Positions 22,767-32,400 of a DNA stretch of 36,946 nt are shown here, piece after piece (the first letter of the stretch is position 1; each line of letters begins with the position of its first letter). The stretch lies in the NCBI GenBank assembly GCA_016934535.1, contig JAFGSQ010000062.1:1-36946 (forward strand), in the 5' to 3' direction. This stretch comes from a candidate division WOR-3 bacterium (GTDB taxonomy: Bacteria > SDB-A). Made by a program: the position numbers and the translations under genes. The notes under the pieces were generated by a model. The model saw nothing but the letters and a program-made list of their open reading frames with translations, was not told the origin of the DNA and did not search any database.

Positions 22767-25499
22767 GTGCATGTTGTTGTTATGAAAAAAAAAATTAAAA
22801 CGAAAAAAAAACATCCTCTTGTTCTCTTTTTTACTGACGGTAAAAAATCTTCATCTAAAATCATAAAAACGCTTGAAAACCAAGGCTTTTCAGTCCAAGT
22901 TTCCAAGGACAGGCCAAAATGCATCGCCATATCGGAAAAGATTAAACCAGATCTGGTGATTTTCAGTGCTTACGAAAGAGGAGCAAAAAACGCTTCTTCC
23001 TTCAGAAAGTTTAAATTGAACGCCAAATTGAGATCGACGTCGCTTATTTTTATTCTCGCATCAGAGAAACAAACAGTTGACGTAACCCCTGATCTTGGTA
23101 CAATCGACGATTTCATATTGGCTCCCTTTAAACCTGCTGAATTGGTAGGCAGAATTACAAAATGCCTGGATAAAAACAAGTCTTCACCGAAAGCAAAAAA
23201 GAAAAGCAGAATTTTATCTTCCCGTATTGAGAAAATCGAGAACGATTACATGAGGCTCATCGAATTCAATCCGGCTGCTATAGCTATTCATTCGGAAGGA
23301 AAAATCATATACGCTAACAAAAGAGCCGCCTTTTTGACAGCGGCAAAATCACCGGATGATCTTATAGGACGTCCGGTTTTCAGCTTTGTTCATACTGATT
23401 TCAGACAGATAGTCTCGGAAAGAATTAAACTCGCCCAGGAACATGATAAACATTCTGATCCAATTGTGGAGAAATTTCTCAGACTCGACGGAAGAGAAAT
23501 TGACGTCGAAGTCGCCTCTTTTCCTATAACATTTAAAAACAAGAAATCGAGCATAGTGGTCGTATGGGACATAACTGACCTGAAAAAAGCAGAGAGTGAA
23601 CTGAAAGAGTCGGAAAATAAATTCAAGCTCCTCTTCGAAAACCTCCCAGACGCCGTGATATTGAGTAAGATAGGAGGAGAAAACAGCGGATTGATTGTTG
23701 ACGCAAACAAATCCGCCGAATCCCAAACTGGATACACCAAAGATGAAATAATAGAAAAAAACGTACTTTCAGACCCGTCCGTCAGAGTAGCTGACAAAGA
23801 ATCGATTCCGGAATTCATGGAAAATCTCTCCAAAGGCATCCCTGTTCTTTACACGGACGAAAAGACAAAAAAAGACGGAACCCGGTATTGGGTGGAAGCT
23901 CTTACCACGCTTCTCAATCGAGGCGAAGATTCTTTGTCGGTATCCGTATGCAGAGACATAACTCAGCAGAAATTGACAGAAGAAAATGTTCTGATGCTCT
24001 CTCACGCTGTCGAGCAAAGCCCGACCCTGATCATGATAACCGACAAAAACGGTTCAATAGAATACGTCAACCCAAAATTTACTGAAGTTACAGGGTATTC
24101 TCTTGAAGAATCCGTCGGCAAGAATCCGAAATTTCTTAAAACCGGCGAAACCGATGAAATTGAATACAAGGAGCTATGGGACACTATTAACTCGGGAAGG
24201 ACGTGGAAGGGAGAATTCAAAAATAAAAAGAAAAACGGCGACACATATTGGGAATCGGCGACCATTGCGCCTGTCAAAAACGACAAAGGCGAAATAATCA
24301 GATTTTTCTCGGTAAAGGAAGACGTCACAGCAATCCGCCAGCTCAATCAGCAGCTGGCTCAAGTTCAGAAACTTGACTCAATCGGCACTCTCGCAGGTGA
24401 TATGGCACATGATTTTAGGAACATAATTTCTGTAATAACCAATTTAGCCGAGATCATCAACATGAAGATCGATTCCGGAGAAGCGGTAAATCAGGAATTG
24501 ATGTTTATAAAGGATTCATGCAGAAAAGCTTCTGACCTGACAAACAGACTGCTCACTTTCAGCCGAAAACAGGACTTCTCGCCCGTATTTCTAGACCTTA
24601 ACGAGTCGATAAGAAATTTCAAGGAGATGACGAGCCATCTGGTCGGCAGTGACATAGAGATAGAACTCAGGCTTTCCGCTGACATTGAACCGATCAAAGC
24701 AGATCCTCTTCAGCTGGAACAAATACTAATCAATCTGACTGTGAATGCCAGAGACGCCATATTACAAAAACATGACGGCGAAAAGAGAATCATAATTGAG
24801 ACGAAAGGCATCTGGCTCGATGAATCTTACTCAATGATGCACATAGGCATAACTGAAGGGGATTATATCCAGATCTCAATCAGCGATACAGGCATCGGTA
24901 TGCCGGAAGATGTGATTCAGAGGATTTTCGAGCCTTTTTTCACGACGAAAGAAAAGGGTAAAGGATGCGGTCTGGGGCTTTCCATCATATACGGGATAGT
25001 GAAACAAAACCATGCGGGCATAAGCGTATACAGCGAAAAGGATCACGGAACTACATTAAAAATTTATTGGCCTGTCTCTAACGGAAAACACCTGAAAACT
25101 TCCATAAAAAATACAAATATCAAAGGCGGGAATGAAACAATTCTTATCGTAGACGACAACGAATGCATCAGAAATTTTTCTTTTATATTACTTAAAAAGC
25201 TTGGTTACACAGTGCTCGAAGCCAAGAACGGAGAAACTGCTCTAAAACTTCTCGAATCGTCAGACTACGCGGTAGATCTTGTGCTGACAGACATCATCAT
25301 GCCTGTAATGAACGGCAAAGAATTATCAAATATAATCGCCGAAAAAAATCCAAAAGTTAAATTTCTGTTCTGTTCCGGATATCCCAACGGACACATTCCT
25401 GTGAAAGAGGGATTCGAAAACGGGACGAATTTCATTCAAAAAGCTTTTTCAGAGGAGAAACTGGCCAGAAAAATCAGGGACGTCCTCGACTCTGATTAA
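22767..25499 (+). CDS. Hybrid sensor histidine kinase: pseudo-receiver, three PAS, HisKA, HATPase, receiver
   Basis: A 910-aa cytosolic signalling protein with no membrane helix. Residues about 17-130 resemble a receiver, but the phosphoacceptor position reads Ser67 (PDLVIFS). Three PAS domains follow (about 160-275, 285-400, 405-525); the third has PKFTEVTGYSLEE and a PAC-like tail. The phosphoacceptor is His548 in MAHDFRNIIS. The ATPase has an N box (LEQILINLTVNARDAI), a G1 box (DTGIGM) and a G2 box (GCGLGLSI). The final receiver (about 790-905) has Asp842 in LTDIIMP and a conserved Lys in FIQKAFS. The start is GTG 22767 or ATG 22782; neither has a good ribosome binding site. No partner regulator adjoins, so the target is unknown. 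Confidence 0.92.
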   Translation: MHVVVMKKKIKTKKKHPLVLFFTDGKKSSSKIIKTLENQGFSVQVSKDRPKCIAISEKIKPDLVIFSAYERGAKNASSFRKFKLNAKLRSTSLIFILASEKQTVDVTPDLGTIDDFILAPFKPAELVGRITKCLDKNKSSPKAKKKSRILSSRIEKIENDYMRLIEFNPAAIAIHSEGKIIYANKRAAFLTAAKSPDDLIGRPVFSFVHTDFRQIVSERIKLAQEHDKHSDPIVEKFLRLDGREIDVEVASFPITFKNKKSSIVVVWDITDLKKAESELKESENKFKLLFENLPDAVILSKIGGENSGLIVDANKSAESQTGYTKDEIIEKNVLSDPSVRVADKESIPEFMENLSKGIPVLYTDEKTKKDGTRYWVEALTTLLNRGEDSLSVSVCRDITQQKLTEENVLMLSHAVEQSPTLIMITDKNGSIEYVNPKFTEVTGYSLEESVGKNPKFLKTGETDEIEYKELWDTINSGRTWKGEFKNKKKNGDTYWESATIAPVKNDKGEIIRFFSVKEDVTAIRQLNQQLAQVQKLDSIGTLAGDMAHDFRNIISVITNLAEIINMKIDSGEAVNQELMFIKDSCRKASDLTNRLLTFSRKQDFSPVFLDLNESIRNFKEMTSHLVGSDIEIELRLSADIEPIKADPLQLEQILINLTVNARDAILQKHDGEKRIIIETKGIWLDESYSMMHIGITEGDYIQISISDTGIGMPEDVIQRIFEPFFTTKEKGKGCGLGLSIIYGIVKQNHAGISVYSEKDHGTTLKIYWPVSNGKHLKTSIKNTNIKGGNETILIVDDNECIRNFSFILLKKLGYTVLEAKNGETALKLLESSDYAVDLVLTDIIMPVMNGKELSNIIAEKNPKVKFLFCSGYPNGHIPVKEGFENGTNFIQKAFSEEKLARKIRDVLDSD

Positions 25500-25530
25500 G
25501 CACTTTCCTGTTATATCCCATGTTCATTCA

Positions 25531-25552
25531 CAATGATCCTTCAAGGACATTG
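25531..25552. terminator. Weak hairpin between convergent kinase and ATPase genes
   Basis: In the 80-base gap between the two convergent genes, CAATGATCCTT pairs with AAGGACATTG apart from one bulged A. There is no T-run on either side, so it is only a possible transcription or mRNA 3'-end structure. Confidence 0.25.
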
Positions 25553-25579
25553 GTTATGAAAGCGCAAAATCACTCGGAT

Positions 25580-27976
25580 TTATTTAGTCGGTTCCCAGGC
25601 CAGGCAAGTCAAATCTATGAAAATGTCTTTCTTTTTCGGAAAAATTTTCTCTCTCACCACCTCAAGTTCCGAAGAATCGAATTTTTTCTGTAAAATCGAA
25701 ATATCATTCTCAAGATCGGTGTTCAGAGATTTTTTTTCGGCCAGTATCTTTTCATAGTTTTCTTTAGCCCTGCCAGCCTCTTTGTTTTTTTTTGTCACTC
25801 TTGAAACGCTTCTCACTGAGGATGCGGCTCTGCTCAAATTTGAAGCGCTGATTCTCCTGCCTCCCAAAAATGCACCGATAAATGTGGAACCGAATGAAAT
25901 CGCCGATTGTGATTTTTGATCAGACACTTCGTCCTTTTTTTTCTCAAATACATGCAATGCCTTTCTTTCTCTTTCTTCAAGCTTAGTCATTTTTGAAGCG
26001 TATTTCGATCTGAGTTTTTCGACTTCTTCGTCTCTTTTTTCACGAAGGTGTTGAATCATTCTTATTCTGAAATCTCTTTCGTCCTCATCGATACCGGACA
26101 CTTCCCCCAGAGTAGGAATTCGTTTTATCTCGGCAAAGACGTTCCTCTGAGCCCAGTCTTTGATTGCTTTTTCCGAAACTGAAAAGAATTTGGCATTAAA
26201 AGCTTCTGGCGGGACACTGGAAAACTCCGCGTCTTCTTTGTACGGTTTGTCATTGAGATCTTTTAAATTCAACTTCATCTCTTTGATAGATTCAATTTCT
26301 GGTCCTTGATTGATATTTGAAAAAGGAGCGACAATAATGCATTTTTTTTCGTGAGTTTCTTCGGATTTTTCCTCTTTAAAAAACAATCTTCCGATCGAAA
26401 GAATTACGGGTCTGTAAACCAATTTGCCTGACTCGGATACGCTTTCGCCGAGCGGAATAAAATACTCTTTTATGCTTTCGGGAATGAACGGTTTGGAGTG
26501 AGCTGAAACTGATTCGACAGAATCGACGGCTGCCGGCTCAGGTAAATTGTCTTCAGTCCTGACAGGAGTTTCTTCCTTCGGCGATAAAATTTTTATCTGT
26601 TCTTTCGTTATCGGACCTCTGAGATACGAAAGCGCCCATCTCGTCTTAAAAAGTTTGGGTTTTTCTTCGTGAATATTTCTCATCAAAAAGACCCTTTTGC
26701 CTATGCCGGATATCAGGTTCGATATCTCGTTTTTTGTCATCTGAAAATCCGAAGCCGAACTTTCAAGACCTTCGAGCAGTTTTTCCTTATCTCTCGCAGT
26801 TTGAAGTTTTCCAATAAACCATGTGCCTATGTTTGACAGACCTTTGTAATCAATGTCCGCGGGATTTTGAGTCGCCAAAACCACTCCCAGGCCGAAAGCG
26901 CGAGCTTGTTTCAGCAAAGACATCAATGGCGGTTTGGACGGAGGATTCGCCACGGGGGGAAAATATCCAAATACCTCGTCCATGTAAAATATTACTCTCA
27001 AACTGGATGTGCCTTCCTGCGATCTGGTCCACTCAAGAAGGCTGGTCAGAAAAAGAGAAACAAAAAACATTCTTTCTGAATCATTGAGATGAGATATCGA
27101 AAAAATACTCACGCGCGGTTTTCCGTTCTGTCCGTACAGATATTTTTCAATTTCCAGAGGGTTGCCTTGCGTCCAAGCGGAAAAAACCGGCGAAGCCAGA
27201 ATGTTGTTGAACTTCATCGACAGTGCAAACCTGTCTTTGGAAGGGAAAAAAGATTCAACACTCACTACGCCGACGTTCGTCATCGGAGGTTTTTGAATGG
27301 ACCTAATAATTGTTTCCAGGCTCATGTCCTCTTTATTACTCCAATAATAATCGAATATGTTTGTTAAAAGAATGTGTTCTCTGCTGTTCAAAGGATCTGC
27401 TTCAATACCGACGAGATTTAAAAGTCCCGTGACCGTGGAATTAATCTTTTCTGCGAGAAATTCACGGTCGGATGCTGTTTTTTCGCCTGGTGCCTGAAAA
27501 GATTTCAGAAAAGAAACCGGATAACCGGCACTGCTTCCCGGCGTATATATTCTGAACTCCGCTGAATCTTTCAAGAGTTTGATTCTTTCAGGATTCTGCC
27601 CCCATTCTGAAATGCCTTTTCTCCAAACGTCCGCCTGCTTTTCAGCAAAATCTTTTTCTGTCATTTGTTCTTTTCTGGCCTCGTCATAATTTATCCAAGG
27701 TAAAAAATCTTCGGTTTTCAAATCGGGAAAAGTGAGTAGAAGATTTGAGATGTCTCCCTTCGGATCGATCACCAGCGCAGGTATGCCGTCAATGGCTGCT
27801 TCTTCAAGCAGCGTCACGCACAATCCTGTTTTCCCGCTTCCTGTCATTCCAAGGCATACGGCATGCGTTACTAAATCTCTTGAATCGTACAGTAAAAAAC
27901 CGTCCGTAGTTTTTTGATTTTTTGTGTCGAATTCTTTTCCCAAATAAAAAAGACCCAACTTTTCAAAATCCTGCAT
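25580..27976 (-). CDS. Orphan HerA/VirB4-like (DUF853-type) ATPase with coiled-coil C-terminus
   Basis: A 798-aa P-loop ATPase of the HerA/FtsK superfamily. Walker A is LGMTGSGKTG with Lys49, followed by VIDPKGDISNLLLTFPD. Walker B is VIFYMDEVFGYFPP, followed by a sensor-like VLATQNPADIDYKGLSNIGTWFIGKLQ. Residues about 640-780 are charged and predicted coiled coil, interrupted by a short Gly/Ala-rich patch (GSTFIGAFLGG). Such ATPases are widespread single genes annotated only as ATP-binding proteins. No NurA nuclease or conjugation gene is nearby. I chose the ATG at 27976 because a GGAG site lies six bases before it; the ATG at 27988 would contain that site. Confidence 0.8.
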   Translation of the reverse strand: MQDFEKLGLFYLGKEFDTKNQKTTDGFLLYDSRDLVTHAVCLGMTGSGKTGLCVTLLEEAAIDGIPALVIDPKGDISNLLLTFPDLKTEDFLPWINYDEARKEQMTEKDFAEKQADVWRKGISEWGQNPERIKLLKDSAEFRIYTPGSSAGYPVSFLKSFQAPGEKTASDREFLAEKINSTVTGLLNLVGIEADPLNSREHILLTNIFDYYWSNKEDMSLETIIRSIQKPPMTNVGVVSVESFFPSKDRFALSMKFNNILASPVFSAWTQGNPLEIEKYLYGQNGKPRVSIFSISHLNDSERMFFVSLFLTSLLEWTRSQEGTSSLRVIFYMDEVFGYFPPVANPPSKPPLMSLLKQARAFGLGVVLATQNPADIDYKGLSNIGTWFIGKLQTARDKEKLLEGLESSASDFQMTKNEISNLISGIGKRVFLMRNIHEEKPKLFKTRWALSYLRGPITKEQIKILSPKEETPVRTEDNLPEPAAVDSVESVSAHSKPFIPESIKEYFIPLGESVSESGKLVYRPVILSIGRLFFKEEKSEETHEKKCIIVAPFSNINQGPEIESIKEMKLNLKDLNDKPYKEDAEFSSVPPEAFNAKFFSVSEKAIKDWAQRNVFAEIKRIPTLGEVSGIDEDERDFRIRMIQHLREKRDEEVEKLRSKYASKMTKLEERERKALHVFEKKKDEVSDQKSQSAISFGSTFIGAFLGGRRISASNLSRAASSVRSVSRVTKKNKEAGRAKENYEKILAEKKSLNTDLENDISILQKKFDSSELEVVREKIFPKKKDIFIDLTCLAWEPTK

Positions 27977-28009
27977 AATAAACTCCATTTTATGAAAACA
28001 TTCAAAAAC

Positions 28010-28018
28010 ATTATATCA
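28010..28018 (-). promoter_or_regulatory. Extended -10 promoter of the HerA-like ATPase gene
   Basis: On the minus strand the sequence reads TGATATAAT, a perfect extended -10 (TGnTATAAT). The -35 region is poor, as is common for this promoter class. The start point would be near 28003, giving a leader of about 27 bases that contains the GGAG ribosome binding site. Confidence 0.55.
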
Positions 28019-28123
28019 TGCAAAAAGAAAATCCGACTTCTTAACTTTGCACCGAACAAAATCGCATTTGCATAAAAACCGATTGTTTTGTTTAATTATA
28101 TAAACACAAGAAAAGGAGTATCC

Positions 28124-28360
28124 ATGAGATATTTGTACTTGGTTCTAATAATATTGTTTTTTTGTACAATCATCGTGTTCGCTGTTCAAAACAGAGAAAC
28201 CGTGACGCTTTCCTTTCTGGGGTGGAAGACAACTTTGCCTTTGGCTTTTCAGGTCATCATAGTATATTTTCTTGGAATGCTGACCGGTGGAAGCGTCATC
28301 GCGTTTTTAAAAAAATCCTTTGAGGGCTTCAAAAAACCTAAGGACAAACCGGAGAAGTGA
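28124..28360 (+). CDS. LapA-like (DUF1049) inner-membrane protein
   Basis: A 78-aa protein with two membrane helices (about residues 3-20 and 38-60) and a basic tail (KKPKDKPEK). The connecting segment FAVQNRETVTLSFLGW matches the core motif of the DUF1049/LapA family. LapA in E. coli takes part in controlling LPS assembly with LapB, which is not present here. The ATG at 28124 is preceded by AAAAGGAG. An in-frame ATG 12 codons earlier lacks such a site and would break the usual N-terminus. Its 3' end overlaps the convergent M42 peptidase gene by 23 bases. Confidence 0.82.
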   Translation: MRYLYLVLIILFFCTIIVFAVQNRETVTLSFLGWKTTLPLAFQVIIVYFLGMLTGGSVIAFLKKSFEGFKKPKDKPEK

Positions 28361-29378
28361 TATACTCTTTCAGAAGCGTCAAAGTATTTTCAATACCCTC
28401 TATGTGAGTTCTTTCGTAGCCATGCGAAGCTGAAACCCCCGGACCAACCAGTCCGTGCCTAATGTCGAATCCGGCACGCAAAGCCGCGTCAGCATCTGAA
28501 CCGTAATAAGGATATATATCAACCGCGTAGTTCAGATTTTTTTCCTTCGCAATTTCCAGCAACTTAGATGTAATTCCGTAATCGTATGGTCCGCTCGAAT
28601 CTTTCGCGCATATCGATACTTTAAATTCGTCGGTCTCGAGGTCATCTCCCACCGCCCCCATATCTACTGAGATCATCTCGACGGTGTCTTCAGGCAATCC
28701 TGAAGAGGCTCCGTGACCAACTTCTTCGAAAGTAGTGAACAGCAAATACACTTTTCTTTCCGGTGTGACTTTTTTTTCTTTGACGTATTTCGCAAGAGCC
28801 AGCAAAATCCCGGTACTCGCTTTATCGTCAAGGTGTCTGCTTTTTATGAAACCGCTCCCGGTTTGCACGGTTCTCGGATCGAAAGTGATAAAATCACCTG
28901 CTTTTATACCCAAAGCGCAAAGATCTTCTTTATTCTTTACTTTTTCGTCTACGACTACTTCAAGATTTGAATCGTCTCTTTTTACTTCTCCGACGTTTCT
29001 GTTGACGTGCACGGATGATTTTATCAATTGAACAGTGCCCGGAAAAGATTTCCCGTTACGTGTGTGAATGGTGCAATTTTCACCCTCGATGAAATTCTCG
29101 GGATATCCTCCTATCTTCGTCAGCCTGAGTCTTCCATTAGGTTTTAAAGCGCGTACCATTGCGCCTAGCGTGTCTATGTGTGCGGCTAAAACGAGAGAGT
29201 CTCCTGAACCGCCAATATTAGTTATAACAGACTTCTTGTTCGTGTAGACTGATTCAAATCCCGTAGCGCTCAATTCGTCGAAAATATACTTTTCTATGTT
29301 TTTCGTGAATCCTGAAGGGCTAGGTATTTTGCACAGTTCAATAATTTTTTTTACTGCGTAATCAGTGTATTCCTTCAA
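28338..29378 (-). CDS. M42 family metallo-aminopeptidase
   Basis: A 346-aa peptidase of the M42 (glutamyl aminopeptidase/tetrahedral TET-type) family. Metal ligands and catalytic residues are visible in order: His in LAAHIDTLG (near residue 67), Asp in SRHLDDKAS, the Glu pair in FEEVGHG, Asp in SVDMG and the C-terminal His in GYERTHIEGI. The N-terminal CKIPSPSGFT is also typical. These enzymes trim peptides in the cytosol as large dodecamers. The start is TTG with a GGGGAGG ribosome binding site. It lies downstream of the two C25 peptidase genes on the same strand, 58 bases after the nearer one. Confidence 0.93.
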   Translation of the reverse strand: MKEYTDYAVKKIIELCKIPSPSGFTKNIEKYIFDELSATGFESVYTNKKSVITNIGGSGDSLVLAAHIDTLGAMVRALKPNGRLRLTKIGGYPENFIEGENCTIHTRNGKSFPGTVQLIKSSVHVNRNVGEVKRDDSNLEVVVDEKVKNKEDLCALGIKAGDFITFDPRTVQTGSGFIKSRHLDDKASTGILLALAKYVKEKKVTPERKVYLLFTTFEEVGHGASSGLPEDTVEMISVDMGAVGDDLETDEFKVSICAKDSSGPYDYGITSKLLEIAKEKNLNYAVDIYPYYGSDADAALRAGFDIRHGLVGPGVSASHGYERTHIEGIENTLTLLKEYITSPVCP

Positions 29379-29436
29379 AAAACCTCCCCAAAAAGCAGGT
29401 CATAAAATCGCCGGTTCGAATAGAGAAAACAATGAA

Positions 29437-32400
29437 TCATCTGACTACTATGAATTTGTCTCCTGAATAACTGTTTCCCGAGGTCACTCTGTAAAAATAA
29501 GTTCCGGAAGAAACCAGTTCGCCTCTGTCGTTTCTGCCGTCCCACTCTATGGCGTATCTTCCGGGTGTTTGCTCTCCCTCGTACAATTTTATAACTTCTC
29601 TTCCGGTCAAATCGTAAACAGAAACCTCGACGAACGAAAAACTTCCCAAAGCATAAGAAATCAATATCCTGCCGAACGTCGGATTTGGGTACGCCCTGAA
29701 TACTTCAAAACCTCCGTTATATACCGGTACTTCAGGTTCTTCAGCGCCGGTTAATCCCGATGAAAGCGCAACGGAAACGTCGTCGAAATAATACCCTTCG
29801 GCGTTGTCGACCGGATTTGAGAAAAACAGCCAGCACAAAAGGACATCGCCCTCGTAGTCCAGCACGAAATCCTGTCTCTGCCACGAGGATTGACTGCCGG
29901 TGTATATCGAATCGTACGGAGCGTAAGCCCATTTTCCCGTGTATCCCTGAACCGGATTGACAAGTATCCAAGTTGAACCGGCGTCTGTCGAGATCTGGAC
30001 CTGAACTTTGTCCTTGTTGTCATATATCTCATATTTATGCCAGAAACTTAATTCACTTCCGCGCGATATGGTCAGCGTCGGAGTGACAACCCTGGAATTC
30101 ACTACTGAATTCGCGTAAGTCCATATATTCTCAACACCGCTGTACATCGAATTTACAGGACTGTTCGAAGAATGCTGTGTGACGTGCCAGCAAGAAGGGC
30201 CGGAAAAAGTCCAATCCGCTATGGTTCCTTCGAAATCTTCTGTGAAAGCGTCCCCGATATAGACAGTGAATGTGTCGTAAAAAACATCGAGACTTTCGGT
30301 TTTAAGTTCGAACACCAAATCTATGTATGAAGGTTCGGGGCAATTCTCGGATATTGAAATTGAAAACTGCCTGTATAATTCCACTGTTGATCCCGAATTA
30401 ATGCTTTGAATGTTTTCAGAGGAATCCAGGACGGTCGCATAAGGATTCGAACATCTTAGTTTGACAGCGGGATTGACAGCGTCTGCGCTTCCGTTGTTTC
30501 TGATAACAGGCGTCAGAAGCATGGTGTCGCCCGGACCCGCTGTTTGAGGGCCTTTCAGATATGTAAAATCAATCTCAGGCGAGTTTACTGATATCTCGAA
30601 TGAGCTTTGCCAGGAACTGTCGTTCTGGTCAAAACAGACAAGATCGATGACGAAATTTGTTCCGTCAAAAATGTTGTTGTGAACTTGAAAAGCCGCGCTG
30701 TTCGAAGACGAAGTTGTGTCCAAAGGATTTATGTCGCCGAACATCATAGTGTCGGGAGAAAAGACAATCCCCGTCTCAGAACAGGACAAAACTCCTCTGA
30801 CTCCGTTTGCCGTCTGCGAACCGAAATTCGACACGTTAAGCTTCACTGAATAATTACAGCCTGTATTTATCTGGCCGTTCTGATAACCGCCCTGAAGGGT
30901 TTCTATGCCTGTGAAAGCTATGAAGGACGAAGAACTCGTCACGATTATCGTGTCCAAAAAAGCTCTGCAGTCCTGCGCTGTGACCGTCAAAACTGCGTCC
31001 GTCGCTGATACGAAATTACAATTGATGACGGCGTTTCCTGAGGCATCCGTGAAAGCGCGGTATTTTAAATCCTGATCGTCTTTATCGGACAAACAGCATA
31101 AAGCTCCTGAAACAGGACCTCTTGCGGAAACAACCGACACAGTGTACTGAACCGGTCCGAGGTTGACAACAGGATTATTTGATACGTTCAATCCCGAAGG
31201 TTCCATTGAATAAATGGGAGTCTCAGGGTCCGCGAAAAGGTTCAGTTCAGTGACGCACCAGTGCTCCCCCTGACTCATACCCGGAACCATTCTGTCCTTG
31301 CTCAGACCGTGCGCAGCGCCAATGTTCCAAGTCTGATCTACAAAAATAACTTCCGCGAGCCAAATGCAAAGCCATTCGGAAGGGCCGAAAGAAGGAGGAG
31401 AGCCCCAGCCGTACCTTGCGTTGAACTGAACGGCTATGGCTCCGCCGTTTGCGGCGTTAAAAAGTTTTTCTCCCATACATTCATTGTTGTCGAACCATCC
31501 GGGTTCGCAAGCCATGGAATGTATTACTCCGAGTTTCGAGCCATTCGTAGTCGTCGAAGCGGTTGAACCGTTCAACATTGCGCCTCCCGGTTCGTACCAG
31601 TAAACTCCGTCAATGTTTCCGTGTCCAGCCAACTGACACCAGGCATAACCCTGACTGAATGAATCCGGGAAACCCTGTGGAAAAGACAAAGTGTCAGTCT
31701 GATACATTTTATTGTGCTGCCAGGCGACGGGAAGACAGTTGTCGGTGATGTAATTGCAAACTCTGTTACCGTAATAATTTACATTCGGCCAAAGACCGGC
31801 TCCAGCCATGAGCGATCTTTCATGATAACCGGTTGACGGATTTCTCTCGTACTCAATGACTTTATCAGTCCATCTTTGAACTTCGGAAGCGGAATTGAGT
31901 GGAAACCTGCCAACATATACATCGCTGTACCAGTCACAGCCGTCTCCGCTGTATTCTCCGTATATGTGATTCCCATTGGCGTCCCAGTTCGAAGCGTAAG
32001 GAACAACGTCCGAAAAATACAAGTCGGCAGGCGTATTTTCCGTTGTCGAGTAATTCCTTATGGGGATTATTCTCGCTCCGAGATTGTCGTAATCCCCAGC
32101 CAGAACTAAATAAATGAGACCGTGATTCTGATGCATGTCCTGGATAAAGTTCCTTATTTTTTCCATGTTGTCGTAACCGCTGTAATTGGCATAAATCCAT
32201 TCTGCAGAAACGACTGAAGAAGAAAATCCCTTTCTCGACTTCCATTCCAGAAGTTCATCGAATTCTCCGGCGAGGTTCTGGGGTGTCACTATTATGTATT
32301 CGTTCGCAGAATCCCTGAGTTCCTTTACCAAAGGCCTGAATGCTGCAGCGTCCAAGGGATTTTCGACAATATTTTCCACGTCTCTTATGAAAATCCGTGA

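Noticed and set aside
28088-28123. Earlier ATG for the LapA-like gene
   Set aside because: There is no ribosome binding site, while the ATG at 28124 has AAAAGGAG and gives the usual family N-terminus.
29405-29436. GGTTCGAAT-like string suggesting a tRNA T-arm
   Set aside because: No matching acceptor, D or anticodon arms can be built around it, and it is only a partial palindrome in a short gap.
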